Source of the DNA: Actinomycetota bacterium
GTDB lineage: Bacteria > Actinomycetota > Acidimicrobiia > Acidimicrobiales > Ilumatobacteraceae
DNA: 64,000 nt
Assembly: GCA_009726095.1 (NCBI GenBank)
Contig: WLMZ01000002.1
Span: forward strand, 1-64,000
Direction of reading: 5' to 3'
Made by a program: the position numbers and the translations under genes. Below are positions 21,120-31,880 of the stretch, one piece after another. Numbering within the stretch: the first letter of the stretch is position 1; the number at the start of each line of letters is the position of its first letter. A model generated the notes under the pieces. That model worked only from the letters and a program-made list of their open reading frames with translations, did not search any database and was not told the origin of the DNA.

Positions 21120-22958
21120 TCACCATGTGTCGATGTTCGGTCGCTTCTTCGGTCTGGCCGACCAGGCGGGCGATGGCGGGGTCGAACGCAACAGCGTGGC
21201 GATCCAACGGCGGGTGTCGATCGGATCGATGACGTCGTCGATCTCGAAGTGCGAGGCGGCATTCAGCGCCTTGCCGTGCTGGTACATGCGATCGACCATC
21301 TGCTGGAACATGGCCTCGCGCTCGACGGGGTCGGACACGGCCTCGAGCTCATTGCGGTACCCCAGTCGCACCGCACCCTCCAGACCCATACCGCCGAACT
21401 CGCCCGTGGGCCACGCAACGGTCGCCAGCGGCGCCTTGGTGCTGCCCCCCATCATCGCCTGCGCGCCGAGGCCGTAGGCCTTGCGCGTGACCAGGGTGAT
21501 GTACGGCACGGTCAGGTTGGCGCCGGTGACGAACAAGCGACTGCAGTGGCGCACCAGCGCAGCGCGCTCGATGTCGGGGCCCACCATCATCCCCGGGGTG
21601 TCGCACAGCGAGATGACCGGGATGTCGAAGGCATCGCAGAGTTGCAGGAACCGGGCAGCCTTGTCGGCGCCGTCGCTGTCGATGGCACCGGCGAGGTGAC
21701 CGGGATTGTTGGCGATGACCCCCACGGGCATGCCCTCGATGCGGGCCAACGCGGTGATCATGCCCAGCCCGAAATCGCGGCGGAGTTCGAGCACAGCGCC
21801 GGTGTCGAACAGCGCGTCGAGCAGGGCGCGCACGTCGTAACTACGCTTGCGGTCCTCGGGGATGACATGGCGCAACAACCGCTGATCGCCGTGTTCCCAT
21901 GTGGGCACCGGCCCCTGGAAGTACGACAGGTACTGCTTGGCAACGCGCACGGCCTCGGCCTCGTCGCGCACGACGATGTCGACCACGCCGTTGGCGCGTT
22001 GCACATCGATGGGGCCGATCTCGGTGGGAGCGAACACGCCCAGACCGCCGCCTTCGATCATGGCCGGACCACCCATCCCGATGTTGGAGTCCTCGGTGGC
22101 GATCACGACGTCGCAGCAGCCCAGGATCGCAGCATTCCCGGCAAAGCAGTAACCAGCGTTCACCCCGACCAGCGGTACCGACCCGCTGAGTTGGGCGAAC
22201 CACAAAAACGCCAGGCAGTCGAGGCCGCTGACGCCGACGCCGTCGGTGTCGCCGGGCCGCCCACCACCGCCCTCGGTGAAGAACACCACGGGTAGGCGCA
22301 GTTGTTCGGCGAGCTCGAACAGCCGGTCCTTCTTGCGATGGTTCTGTTGACCCTGCGTGCCAGCGAGCACGGTGTAGTCGTACGACACGGCCACCACCTG
22401 CGCCGCATGTCCGCTGAAGACCTGACCGTTCACAGTGCCGATGCCCCCCACCATGCCGTCGGCCGGCGTGCGGGTGATCAGCTCGTCAACCGGGCGGCGA
22501 CGGCGCTGGGCAGCGATCACCACCGGGCCGTATTCCACGAAGCTGCCCTGATCGACGAGGTCAGCCACGTTCTCACGCGCCGTGCGCCGACCCACCGAGC
22601 GCCGGCGCTGCACGGCCTCGGGACGGGCCGTGTCGAAGCCGACCTCGTGGCGCGCAAGCACCTCGGCGAGGTCCGGCCGGATACGGCTGAGATCGAGTTG
22701 GTCCTCGACGACATCGGCGATGTCGGCCACTTCGACGATGTCGATCACGAGCATCAGTTGGCCCGGTGTCACGGTGACGCCTTCGGCGATCAGCACATTG
22801 CACACCACGCCGCCGGCGGTGACCTTCACGTCGTGGAGCATCTTCATGCTCTCCATCAGCACGACGGTCTGCCCGGCGCGCACGGTGTCGCCCACCGCGA
22901 CGGACACCGTTACGGCCGTGCCCTGCATCGGTGATTCGACGGTCAGTTGCTCACCCAC
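21120..22958 (-). CDS. Acyl-CoA carboxylase: N-terminal biotin-carrier domain fused to carboxyltransferase domain
   Basis: N-terminus [64 protein letters not shown] (biotinylation motif ESMKM); remainder [21 protein letters not shown]...[43 protein letters not shown]...[13 protein letters not shown] (carboxyltransferase). Confidence 0.88.
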   Translation of the reverse strand: MGEQLTVESPMQGTAVTVSVAVGDTVRAGQTVVLMESMKMLHDVKVTAGGVVCNVLIAEGVTVTPGQLMLVIDIVEVADIADVVEDQLDLSRIRPDLAEVLARHEVGFDTARPEAVQRRRSVGRRTARENVADLVDQGSFVEYGPVVIAAQRRRRPVDELITRTPADGMVGGIGTVNGQVFSGHAAQVVAVSYDYTVLAGTQGQQNHRKKDRLFELAEQLRLPVVFFTEGGGGRPGDTDGVGVSGLDCLAFLWFAQLSGSVPLVGVNAGYCFAGNAAILGCCDVVIATEDSNIGMGGPAMIEGGGLGVFAPTEIGPIDVQRANGVVDIVVRDEAEAVRVAKQYLSYFQGPVPTWEHGDQRLLRHVIPEDRKRSYDVRALLDALFDTGAVLELRRDFGLGMITALARIEGMPVGVIANNPGHLAGAIDSDGADKAARFLQLCDAFDIPVISLCDTPGMMVGPDIERAALVRHCSRLFVTGANLTVPYITLVTRKAYGLGAQAMMGGSTKAPLATVAWPTGEFGGMGLEGAVRLGYRNELEAVSDPVEREAMFQQMVDRMYQHGKALNAASHFEIDDVIDPIDTRRWIATLLRSTPPSPAWSARPKKRPNIDTW

Positions 22959-23013
22959 GCTGCCAGTGTGTCACGCCTCCCCCGCCGCCAACGGTACGTA
23001 CTACTGTCGCGCC

Positions 23014-24366
23014 ATGACCACGAAGTACACCCTCAACGAAACCGACATTCCTCGTGCGTGGCTGAACATCGTCCCCGCACTGCCCAGCCCGCCGCCACCG
23101 GCGCTGCACCCCGGCACGCTGCAGCCGGCAGGTCCCGACGATTTCGCCCCGCTGTTCCCGATGGACCTGATCATGCAGGAGGTGTCGATGGAACCGTTCA
23201 TCGAGATCCCCGAAGCCGTGATGGACGTGTATCGCCTGTGGCGACCCACACCCCTCTACCGTGCCCATCGTCTGGAGAAGGCGCTCGGCACCCCGGCGCA
23301 CATCTACTACAAGTACGAGGGCACCTCGCCGGCCGGGTCGCACAAGCCCAACACCGCCGTGCCGCAGGCGTACTACAACGCCAAGGCGGGCGTGAAGAAG
23401 CTCACCACCGAGACCGGCGCCGGCCAGTGGGGCACGGCGTTGGCCTTCGCCTGTGCGCAGTTCGACATCGAGTGCGAGGTCTGGCAGGTGCGGGCGAGCT
23501 ACGACGCCAAGCCGTACCGCCGCCTGATGATGGAGGTCTTCGGTGCAACGGTGCACCCATCGCCATCCGATCTCACCGCCTCGGGCCGGGCCATCCTCGC
23601 CCAGAACCCCGATTCCCCCGGTTCGCTGGGCATCGCCATCAGCGAGGCCGTCGAGGTCGCGGCGCCCCGCGCCGACACCCGCTACGCGCTCGGGTCGGTG
23701 CTCAACCACGTGCTCCTCCACCAGACCGTGATCGGCCAAGAGGCACTGAAGCAGTTCGAGCAGGCCGGCGAGTACCCCGATGTCATCTACGGCTGCGTCG
23801 GTGGCGGCAGCAATTTCGGCGGGCTCACGTTCCCGTTCCTGGCCGAGAACCTGGCCGGGCGCCGCAACACGCGCATCGTCGCCGTCGAGCCAGCGGCCTG
23901 CCCGAGCATGACCAAGGGTGTCTACGCCTACGACTTCGGCGACACCGCAGGCATGACCCCGCTGATGAAGATGCACACGCTGGGCAAGGATTTCATCCCC
24001 GACACCATCCATGCCGGCGGCCTGCGCTACCACGGGATGAGCCCGCTCGTGTCGCACATCTACGAACTCGGTCTCATCGAGGCCGAGTCCAAGAACCAGC
24101 TCGACTGCTTTGCAGCCGGCGTGCAGTTTGCCCGCACCGAGGGCATCATCCCGGCGCCAGAACCCACCCACGCCCTTGCTGCGTGCATCGAGGAAGCGCT
24201 GCGCTGCAAGGAGACCGGCGAAACCAAGGTCATCCTCACGGCACTGTGCGGACACGGCATGCTCGACCTCGCCGCATACGACAACTACCTCTCCGGCAAC
24301 CTCGTCGATTACGACTACCCGGCCGAGGCGATCCAGGCAGCCCTCGCTGGTTTGCCCAAGATCTGA
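23014..24366 (+). CDS. trpB: Tryptophan synthase beta-like protein (TrpB2 type)
   Basis: [118 protein letters not shown] Lys in SHKPN. Start revised. Confidence 0.93.
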   Translation: MTTKYTLNETDIPRAWLNIVPALPSPPPPALHPGTLQPAGPDDFAPLFPMDLIMQEVSMEPFIEIPEAVMDVYRLWRPTPLYRAHRLEKALGTPAHIYYKYEGTSPAGSHKPNTAVPQAYYNAKAGVKKLTTETGAGQWGTALAFACAQFDIECEVWQVRASYDAKPYRRLMMEVFGATVHPSPSDLTASGRAILAQNPDSPGSLGIAISEAVEVAAPRADTRYALGSVLNHVLLHQTVIGQEALKQFEQAGEYPDVIYGCVGGGSNFGGLTFPFLAENLAGRRNTRIVAVEPAACPSMTKGVYAYDFGDTAGMTPLMKMHTLGKDFIPDTIHAGGLRYHGMSPLVSHIYELGLIEAESKNQLDCFAAGVQFARTEGIIPAPEPTHALAACIEEALRCKETGETKVILTALCGHGMLDLAAYDNYLSGNLVDYDYPAEAIQAALAGLPKI

Positions 24367-24543
24367 TCGCCGCCAACCACGTGATCATGCTCGGCACTGC
24401 GTTGTCGCGCGCCTGGCCGCCAACATGATCGGTAAAGATTTCGACCCAGCTTTTCCGGGAGAACACGCTGGTCGGCCTACGATGATCCAGATATTTCGCT
24501 CGATCGCGCGTCACACGCCGCGATCTCAGGAGGACACAGCATT

Positions 24544-25881
24544 ATGACCACTCCCCCCTCGCCCACCGTGCAGCCCGCCACCGGGCGCCTCGGTGTGCTC
24601 ACCGTCGGTCTCGGTGCCGTCGCCTCCACGCTCATCGCCGGTGTCGAACTGGTCAAGCGCGGCCAGGGCAAGCCGATTGGTTCGCTCACCCAGATGGGCA
24701 CCATCCGCCTGGGCAAGCGCACCGACAACCGCAGCCCGCTGGTGAAGGACTTCGTACCGCTCGCCCGGCTCGAAGACATCGTGTGGGGCGCCTGGGACGT
24801 CTTCCCCGACGACGCATATGTGGCCGCATCACGCGCCGGCGTGCTCGAGGGCGGCAAGCACATCGAAGCCATCGCCGAGGCGCTGCGCGACATCCGCCCC
24901 ATGTCCGCCGCGTTCGAGCGCAAGTACGCCCGCAACCTCGATGGCGAGCACACCAAGGGCGACATCGGCAAGCGCGCCATGCTCAACGCCATCCGCGAAG
25001 ACATCAACACCTTCCGCGACGAGAAGCAGGTCGACCGCCTGGTCATGATCTGGTGCGCCAGCACCGAGATCTTCATCGAGCCCGGCCCGGCGCACATGAA
25101 CCTGGAGGCGTTCGAGGCAGCCATCGATGCCAACGACCCCACCATCGCTCCATCCATGCTGTACGCCTACGCCGCCATCCTCGAAGGCGTGCCGTTTGCA
25201 AACGGTGCCCCGAACCTGGCCGTCGACACGCCGGTGCTGCGCCAGCTCGCCACCGACATGAACGTGCCCATCAGCGGCAAGGACTTCAAGACCGGTCAGA
25301 CGCTGATGAAGACCGTGCTCGCCCCCATGCTGAAGGCCCGCCAGCTCGGCCTGTCCGGCTGGTACAGCACGAACATCCTCGGTAACCGCGACGGCGAGGT
25401 GCTCGATGCACCCGAGAACTTCAAGACCAAGGAAGAATCCAAGCTCGGCGTGCTCGAGGACATCCTCGAACCCGCCAAGAACCCCGACCTGTACGGCAAC
25501 GTCTTCCACAAGGTCAGCATCAACTACTACCCACCCCGGGGCGACAACAAAGAGGGCTGGGACAACATCGACATCTTCGGATGGCTCGGGTACCCCATGC
25601 AGATCAAGGTCGACTTCCTCTGCCGCGACAGCATCCTTGCTGCGCCGCTCGCGCTCGACCTGGTGCTGTTCAGCGACCTGGCCCAGCGGGCCGGTCTCGG
25701 CGGTATCCAGGAGTGGCTGAGCTTCTACTACAAGAGCCCGCAGGTGGCCCCCGGGCTGTATCCCGAGCACGACCTGTTCATCCAGCTCACCAAGCTGAAG
25801 AACACGCTGCGCTGGATCATGAACGAGGACCAGATCACCCACCTCGGCCGCGAGTACTACGACGAGGTCACCGAGGTCTAG
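24544..25881 (+). CDS. ino1: myo-Inositol-1-phosphate synthase family
   Basis: RLGVLTVGLGAVASTLIAGVELVKRGQGKPIGSLTQMGTIRLGKRTD...NVPISGKDFKTGQTLMKTVLAPMLKARQLGLSGWYSTNILGNRDGEVL; SD AGGAGG upstream. Confidence 0.93.
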   Translation: MTTPPSPTVQPATGRLGVLTVGLGAVASTLIAGVELVKRGQGKPIGSLTQMGTIRLGKRTDNRSPLVKDFVPLARLEDIVWGAWDVFPDDAYVAASRAGVLEGGKHIEAIAEALRDIRPMSAAFERKYARNLDGEHTKGDIGKRAMLNAIREDINTFRDEKQVDRLVMIWCASTEIFIEPGPAHMNLEAFEAAIDANDPTIAPSMLYAYAAILEGVPFANGAPNLAVDTPVLRQLATDMNVPISGKDFKTGQTLMKTVLAPMLKARQLGLSGWYSTNILGNRDGEVLDAPENFKTKEESKLGVLEDILEPAKNPDLYGNVFHKVSINYYPPRGDNKEGWDNIDIFGWLGYPMQIKVDFLCRDSILAAPLALDLVLFSDLAQRAGLGGIQEWLSFYYKSPQVAPGLYPEHDLFIQLTKLKNTLRWIMNEDQITHLGREYYDEVTEV

Positions 25882-25897
25882 GGCACTCGGGACCCGA

Positions 25898-26875
25898 TCA
25901 CGGCCGGGGCGTATGTCCCGCCAAGATCGTGGCCAATAACGGAGCATCCATGTTGCCACCCGACAGGGTGACGCCGACGCGCCTGCCCAACTGCAGATCT
26001 CGCTCAGCCAACAACCCGGCGAGCGACACCGCGCCCGCTGGCTCGGCAATGTTGTGGGTGGTCGAGAACATCAGCCGCACGGCTGCTGCACAGAGGTCCT
26101 CGCTGACCTGCACAATGCGTGACGCACCGCGCAGAATGATGTCAATGGCAGCGGGATCAGGCACGCGACACGCCACGCCATCCATGAACGTGTCGGCGGT
26201 GTCGGTGCTCACGGCGTGACCGGCATCGAACGACAGCGCTGTTGCCGGAGCGTTCTCGGCCACCACGCCAACGATCTCGGTGCGCAGGCCGAGCAGATCG
26301 CGCACGGCGATGTGCGCACAGATACCCGAGCCCAATCCCACGGGCACGTACACGGTGTCCAGCTCGGGAGCCCCCGCCAGGAACTCCCGGGCGTACGTGG
26401 CCACGCCGAGGACGAGGTCGGGATGGAACGAGGGCACCATCTGCATGCCCTGCGTGTCGGCAAGGTGCTGGGCGTGCTCGCGTGCGGCCTGGAAATCGTG
26501 ACCGTGCTCGATCAGTGTTGCTCCGAACGCACGCATCGCTGCGTTCTTGTCAGGGCTGTTGCCGAACGGCACCACGATGGTGACCTCGAGCCCGAACGCC
26601 CGGCCGGCGAAGGCAAGGCTCTGGCCATGATTGCCGCGCGTGGCACTGATGAGCCCGCGCGGCGATACATGCTCGCGTGCGTAGCGGTCGGCGAAGACCA
26701 GCCCACCCCGTACCTTGAAAGCCCCCGTCGGCGTGTGGTTCTCGTGCTTCACCCACACATCGGCACCCACTGCATCGGACAACAACGGCCATGCGAACTG
26801 TGGGGTCGGGGGAACATAGCGGCCAACAAGCCGGGCGGCGTCGTTCAGTTGTTCGAGTGTGAAGGGCGAAACCAT
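25898..26875 (-). CDS. Threonine/serine dehydratase-like PLP enzyme (fold type II)
   Basis: ADVWVKHENHTPTGAFKVRGGLVFADRY...GLISATRGNHGQSLAFAGRAFGLEVTIVVPFGNSPDKNAAMRAFGATLIEHG. Confidence 0.87.
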   Translation of the reverse strand: MVSPFTLEQLNDAARLVGRYVPPTPQFAWPLLSDAVGADVWVKHENHTPTGAFKVRGGLVFADRYAREHVSPRGLISATRGNHGQSLAFAGRAFGLEVTIVVPFGNSPDKNAAMRAFGATLIEHGHDFQAAREHAQHLADTQGMQMVPSFHPDLVLGVATYAREFLAGAPELDTVYVPVGLGSGICAHIAVRDLLGLRTEIVGVVAENAPATALSFDAGHAVSTDTADTFMDGVACRVPDPAAIDIILRGASRIVQVSEDLCAAAVRLMFSTTHNIAEPAGAVSLAGLLAERDLQLGRRVGVTLSGGNMDAPLLATILAGHTPRP

Positions 26876-26879
26876 GTGG

Positions 26880-27431
26880 TCACTGTGACACACCGTCGCA
26901 GATCACCCGGCTCATGTTGCGGTCGTGGTCCTCGTTGGGGATCGAGTCAACGATCTGCTCGCGGAAGCACACGCCCACGGTGACGCAGTCGGAGCGCACC
27001 AACGGCAGGAACCGGTCGTAATAGCCTCCGCCCTGACCGAGCCGGCAACCATCGAGCGTGAAGGCAAGCCCGGGCACCACCACCGCGTCGATGACGGTGG
27101 GATCGCAGGCCTCGCCGATGGGTGCAGGAATGCCATATGCCCCGACTTCCAACGGGTCGCCCCGGTCGTGGCGGACTGCCACCATGTGGTCGCCGATCAC
27201 GCGGGGCAGGTACACGAGGGCGCCACCCTGCCAGAGCGAGTCGAGCAGGCCGGTGGTGTCCGGCTCGCCGCCGACACCAACGAACGCAAGCACGTGCAGC
27301 CCCGCAACCCCAGATGGCCCGAACGAGTCGACCACGAGCCCCCCCAGGGCAGCCGAGCGGTGCAGACGGTCAGCAATCGCAGCGCGCAGGCGACGCATGT
27401 CCGTACGCAACTGTCGTTTTGCTTCGCTCAT
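26880..27431 (-). CDS. 5-formyltetrahydrofolate cyclo-ligase family
   Basis: MSEAKRQLRTDMRRLRAAIADRLHRSAAL...VVPGLAFTLDGCRLGQGGGYYDRFLP. Confidence 0.9.
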   Translation of the reverse strand: MSEAKRQLRTDMRRLRAAIADRLHRSAALGGLVVDSFGPSGVAGLHVLAFVGVGGEPDTTGLLDSLWQGGALVYLPRVIGDHMVAVRHDRGDPLEVGAYGIPAPIGEACDPTVIDAVVVPGLAFTLDGCRLGQGGGYYDRFLPLVRSDCVTVGVCFREQIVDSIPNEDHDRNMSRVICDGVSQ

Positions 27432-27492
27432 CACTCTCCACCTTCGCACGGACCATGTCACCGGATACGGCCACCGGATAGGGTCACCGCTG

Positions 27493-27996
27493 ATGTCTAT
27501 CTCAGCAGAAGAGTTCGATTCGGCCCGCTTCCGCCAGGTGCTCGGCCACTTCCCCACCGGCGTCACCATCATCACCGGGATGGCCGGCGACCAACCGGCC
27601 GGGTTCACCATTGGTTCGTTCACCTCGGTGTCGCTCGATCCACCGCTGGTGGGCTTCCTGCCGCAGGTCAACAGCGACACGTGGGCAGCGATGGCACCGT
27701 CGGGACGTTTCTGCGTGAACATCCTCGGCGCCCATCAGGGTGCTGAATGTTGGCGCTTCGCGAAGAAGGGCGTCGATGATCGTTTCGCCGATGTTGCCTG
27801 GCACCCCGGCGTGTCGGGATCACCCGTCCTCGACGACGCCATTGCCTGGATCGACTGCGAGACCGAAGCCGTCCACGAAATGGGCGATCACTACTTCGTG
27901 CTCGGCCGGGTGGTGGCCATGAGCCACACCGACGACGACCCGAAACCGCTGCTGTTCTTCCGCGGCAAGCTCGGCGGATACCTGATGCACGAATGA
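27493..27996 (+). CDS. Flavin reductase family protein (FMN-binding)
   Basis: FDSARFRQVLGHFPTGVTIITGMAGDQPAGFTIGSFTSVSLDPPLVGFLPQVNSDTW. Confidence 0.92.
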   Translation: MSISAEEFDSARFRQVLGHFPTGVTIITGMAGDQPAGFTIGSFTSVSLDPPLVGFLPQVNSDTWAAMAPSGRFCVNILGAHQGAECWRFAKKGVDDRFADVAWHPGVSGSPVLDDAIAWIDCETEAVHEMGDHYFVLGRVVAMSHTDDDPKPLLFFRGKLGGYLMHE

Positions 27997-28373
27997 TGGC
28001 GGCCCTCACCAACCGCCGGTCGCTGCTGCCCTTTGCCGCCGACCTGCTTGCGGTCATCGTCTTTGTGGCCATCGGGCGCCGCACCCACGATGAAACCGGC
28101 AACGTCTTCGTCGGTGCCGCCAAGGTGGCAGCGCCGTTCCTCATCGCGGTCGCCGTCGGCTGGCTGGTGGCACGCGCGTGGGCGAACCCGCTCAGCAACG
28201 CCACCGGCGCCATCATCTGGCTCAGCACCGTGATCGTGGGGCTGCTACTGCGCCGCTTCGTGTTCGACCGCGGCACCGCCACACCGTTCATCATCGTTGC
28301 GACCGCCGCCCTGTGCGCGTTCATCATGGGTTGGCGCGGCATCACCCGCTGGTACCTCGCCCGCGACAACTGA
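27993..28373 (+). CDS. DUF3054 family membrane protein
   Basis: LPFAADLLAVIVFVAIGRRTHDETGNVFVGAAKVAAPFLIAVAVGWLVARAWANPLSNATGAIIWLSTVIVGLLLRRFVF. Confidence 0.85.
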   Translation: MMAALTNRRSLLPFAADLLAVIVFVAIGRRTHDETGNVFVGAAKVAAPFLIAVAVGWLVARAWANPLSNATGAIIWLSTVIVGLLLRRFVFDRGTATPFIIVATAALCAFIMGWRGITRWYLARDN

Positions 28374-28375
28374 AT

Positions 28376-28422
28376 CGAGCGGCGGAGCGGAGTCAGCGGC
28401 CGAGCGGCGGAGCGGAGTCAGC
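28376..28422. repeat. 22-bp direct repeat x2 (period 25 bp)
   Basis: CGAGCGGCGGAGCGGAGTCAGC at 28376-28397 and 28401-28422 in a convergent intergenic region. Confidence 0.9.
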
Positions 28423-30040
28423 CCAGGTTCGACGTCCTGGGGTACTCGTCAGCAGGATCGGTGACGATGTTCACGAGATACGGCACTCCGGATGCAAATG
28501 CCCGGTCCATGGCCGGTCCGATCTGGGCGGCGTCAGTGACCAGTTCGCCTGCGCCACCGAGCGCGCGCACGACCTCGTCGTACCGGCAGCCCGGCTGCAG
28601 GTCGCAGGCCATGTCCCAGCCGTAGATCGCCTGCATCGGGTGCTTCTCCAGACCCCACATACCGTTGTTGCCCATCACCATCACCACGGGCAGGTCGTGG
28701 CGCACCAGCGAATCGGCGTCCATCAGGCTGAAGCCAGCGGCGCCATCGCCGAGTAGCAGCACCACCTGGCTCGACGGTCGCACCACCCGCGCCGCTGTTG
28801 CGTAGCCGAGTCCATTGCCCAGACACCCGTATGGGCCGGTGTCGAGCCAACAGCCGGGCTGCTTCACCTCCACGAACTTGCCCGCATACGAGGCGAAGTC
28901 GCCCCCATCACAGATCACCACGGCGTCGTCGGCCAGGCGGCGGCCGAGTTCGCCATAGATGCGGCTCGGCCGGATCGGCGAGCTGTCGGCGGCCAGCAGC
29001 GCAGCGTCGGCCGCAATGCCAGCACGCTCGGCCGTGCGCAGCTCGGCGATCCAGTCCTCGTGATCGCGTCGATCTCCCGAGTAGTCGGCGAACGCTCGCA
29101 GAATCAGGGCCGTATCGCCGGCAGCGGTGGGCACGCTCACGTGCTGGGCGCGCTGCGCATCGCTGTCGACCACATGGGCCACCTGAGCGTTGCCGAACCG
29201 GCCGAAGCCCAGACGGAAGTCCAGTGGTGTGCCGAGCACCACCACCAGATCGGCACGCTGTTTCAACACGCCACGGGTGCGCAGGAACGCCAGCTCGTGC
29301 GATGCCGGCAACATACCGCGACCGAGTCCGTTGAAGAAGCACGGCACGCGCAGGTGCTCGACTGCCGCGCGTAGTTCGTCCCACGCACCGTCCCAGTAGA
29401 CATCGCTACCCACGATGAACGCCGGCCGTTCGGCGGCCGCGATCATGGCCACCAGCGCGGCGACCTCGTCGTCGTCGGGTGCCCGGCCCTTGCCGACGCA
29501 TACGTCAACATCGGGCACAGTGCCCGCAGCCGGACCGAACACGTCGAGCGGGAAGTCGAGAAACGTCGGCCCGCGGTGCGGTGTGAGCGACAGCCGGGCG
29601 GCCGCATGCACCAGCTCGCCGGCCTGCGATGCGTCCTTCACGGTGCCGGCCGACTTGGTGATCGATTGCACCACCGGCACATGATCCATCTCCTGCAACG
29701 ACCCCGAGCCCCAGCGACCCTCGGGGGCACGCCCGCCCAGGACCACCAGCGGCGAGCCGTTGAAGTACGCCGAGGTAATGGCCGACACCCCGTTGGTGAT
29801 GCCCGGTCCGGCAGTGAGCGCGGCAAGGCCGGGGCGCCGCGTCAGCTTCGCGTAGGCCTCGGCTGCGAAGGTGGCGGTCTGTTCGTGGCGCACGTCGACC
29901 ACGCGCATGCCCTGGTTGCGCGCCGCGTCGTACAGCGGCCAGATGTGGCCACCGTTCAACGTGAACATCACATCGGTGCCGAAACCCAACATCGCCGCGA
30001 TTGCTTGCTCGCCGGCATGCCCTTCAACGTTTGTTGTCAT
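28418..30040 (-). CDS. Thiamine-pyrophosphate-dependent enzyme, acetolactate synthase-like
   Basis: FGTDVMFTLNGGHIWPLYDAARNQGMRVVDVRHEQTATFAAEAYAKLTRRPGLAALTAGPGITNGVSAITSAYFNGSPLVVLGGRAP. Confidence 0.87.
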   Translation of the reverse strand: MTTNVEGHAGEQAIAAMLGFGTDVMFTLNGGHIWPLYDAARNQGMRVVDVRHEQTATFAAEAYAKLTRRPGLAALTAGPGITNGVSAITSAYFNGSPLVVLGGRAPEGRWGSGSLQEMDHVPVVQSITKSAGTVKDASQAGELVHAAARLSLTPHRGPTFLDFPLDVFGPAAGTVPDVDVCVGKGRAPDDDEVAALVAMIAAAERPAFIVGSDVYWDGAWDELRAAVEHLRVPCFFNGLGRGMLPASHELAFLRTRGVLKQRADLVVVLGTPLDFRLGFGRFGNAQVAHVVDSDAQRAQHVSVPTAAGDTALILRAFADYSGDRRDHEDWIAELRTAERAGIAADAALLAADSSPIRPSRIYGELGRRLADDAVVICDGGDFASYAGKFVEVKQPGCWLDTGPYGCLGNGLGYATAARVVRPSSQVVLLLGDGAAGFSLMDADSLVRHDLPVVMVMGNNGMWGLEKHPMQAIYGWDMACDLQPGCRYDEVVRALGGAGELVTDAAQIGPAMDRAFASGVPYLVNIVTDPADEYPRTSNLG

Positions 30041-30095
30041 GCCACAGCTTGACGCGGCCGGACCGCATCGAGCGACTTACAGCGTGCCGAGCGAT

Positions 30096-31814
30096 TTACA
30101 GGGTGTTCGTGATGGCGCCGGTCTCGGCGCCCTGCACCAACTTGGCGTACTTGCCCAGCACCCCGCTGGTGTAGGGCGACTTGTTCGGCACCCAACCCTT
30201 GCGGCGCTCGGCGAGTTCGGTGTCGGACACCAGCAGGTCAAGGGTGAGACTGCGCACATCGACGCGGATGCGATCGCCGTCGCGCACGAACGCAATGGGG
30301 CCACCATCAACGGCTTCGGGGGCGACGTGACCGATGCAGAAGCCCCAGGTGCCGCCGCTGAAACGACCGTCGGTGACGAGCGCACAGTCAGCGCCGCGTC
30401 CAGCACCCTTGAGCGCTCCGGTGATGGCGAGCATCTCGCGCATACCGGGGCCGCCCTTGGGGCCCTCGTAGCGGATGACGATGACGGTGCCGGGCTGCAT
30501 GGAGCCGTTGAGGATGGCTGCCATGGCGCCGTCCTCGCCGTCGAACACGCGGGCCTCGCCCTCGAACAGCATCTGGTCTGCGCTGAGGCCGGCAACCTTG
30601 ACGACCGAACCCTTCGGCGCCAGCGAACCGGTGAGGATGTTGATGCCACCCTCGGCGTGCAGCGGCTGGTCGAGCGGGTACACGACCACTCCATCGGGTG
30701 CTGGCGGATCGATGAGGGCCAGGTTCTCGGCCATGGTCCGCCCCGTCACCGTCATCACGTCGCCGTGCAGCAGGCCGGCGTCGAGGAGATGCTTCATCAC
30801 CACGGGGACCCCGCCGACACGGTCGAGGTCGCTCATGTGGAACTTGCCACCCGGCTTCATGTCGGCGATGTGGGGCACCTTGGCAGCGATGCGGTTGAAG
30901 TCCTCGAGTTCCAATGCCACGCCCGCCTCGTTGGCGATGGCGAGCAGGTGCAGCACGGCGTTGGTGGAGCCACCGAGCGCGCTGGTGACGGCGATGGCGT
31001 TCTCGAACGCCTGCTTGGTCATGATCTGGCGTGGTGTGATGCCGAGGCGGAGCATGTTGACCACGGCCTCGCCGGCCAGCACAGCATCGTCCTCGCGGCG
31101 GCGATCGACGGCGGGCGGCGACGCCGACCCGGGCAGGCTCATACCCAGTGCCTCGGCAATGGAGCTCATCGTGTTGGCGGTGAACATGCCGCCGCAGGCG
31201 CCTTCACCGGGGCATGCCTTGCGTTCGATCTCGCCGAGTTCTTCCTCGGTGATCTTGCCCATCGCACACGCGCCGACGGCCTCGAACACGCTGGTGATAT
31301 CAAGCGCCACGCCGTTGTGGTTGCCGGGCAGGATGCTGCCGTTGTACACGAACACACTGGGCAGATCGAGCCGCGCCGCCGCCATGAGCATGGCCGGGAT
31401 GCTCTTGTCGCAACCCGCAAGACCGACGAAGCCGTCGAGCCGTTCAGCGTGCATGACGCATTCGACCGAGTCGGTGATGACCTCACGGCTGACCAGCGAT
31501 GCGCGCATGCCCTCGTGGCCCATGCTGATGCCGTCACTGACCGTGATGGTGCCGAACTCCATGGGGAAACCGCCGGCGCTGCGCACGCCTTCCTTGGCGC
31601 GCTCGGCAAGCTTGCGCAGGGTCATGTTGCACGGCGTCACCTCGTTCCACGCGTTGGCGATCGCGATCTGGGGCTTGTCCCAGTCGTTGTCGGTCATGCC
31701 CACGGCGCGCAGCATGGCTCGTGCCGGCGCCTTCTGGTAGCCATCGGTGACGTCGCGGCTGCGGGGCTTGATGTCAACCGGGGTATCTGCAGGGGTCTTG
31801 GGCGAAGCGGCCAT
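30096..31814 (-). CDS. ilvD: Dihydroxy-acid dehydratase
   Basis: [132 protein letters not shown]. Confidence 0.97.
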   Translation of the reverse strand: MAASPKTPADTPVDIKPRSRDVTDGYQKAPARAMLRAVGMTDNDWDKPQIAIANAWNEVTPCNMTLRKLAERAKEGVRSAGGFPMEFGTITVSDGISMGHEGMRASLVSREVITDSVECVMHAERLDGFVGLAGCDKSIPAMLMAAARLDLPSVFVYNGSILPGNHNGVALDITSVFEAVGACAMGKITEEELGEIERKACPGEGACGGMFTANTMSSIAEALGMSLPGSASPPAVDRRREDDAVLAGEAVVNMLRLGITPRQIMTKQAFENAIAVTSALGGSTNAVLHLLAIANEAGVALELEDFNRIAAKVPHIADMKPGGKFHMSDLDRVGGVPVVMKHLLDAGLLHGDVMTVTGRTMAENLALIDPPAPDGVVVYPLDQPLHAEGGINILTGSLAPKGSVVKVAGLSADQMLFEGEARVFDGEDGAMAAILNGSMQPGTVIVIRYEGPKGGPGMREMLAITGALKGAGRGADCALVTDGRFSGGTWGFCIGHVAPEAVDGGPIAFVRDGDRIRVDVRSLTLDLLVSDTELAERRKGWVPNKSPYTSGVLGKYAKLVQGAETGAITNTL

Positions 31815-31880
31815 GTCGCCACGGTAGCAATCGCACGCGTACGTTCCTGAGTTGGTTCCCCACGATTAGCCTTTCGCCCT

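Noticed and set aside
29871-31850. 659-aa plus-strand ORF antisense to ilvD
   Set aside because: Composition is typical of the antisense shadow of high-GC genes (His/Asp/Gly/Val-rich, no motif); ilvD on the minus strand is unambiguous.
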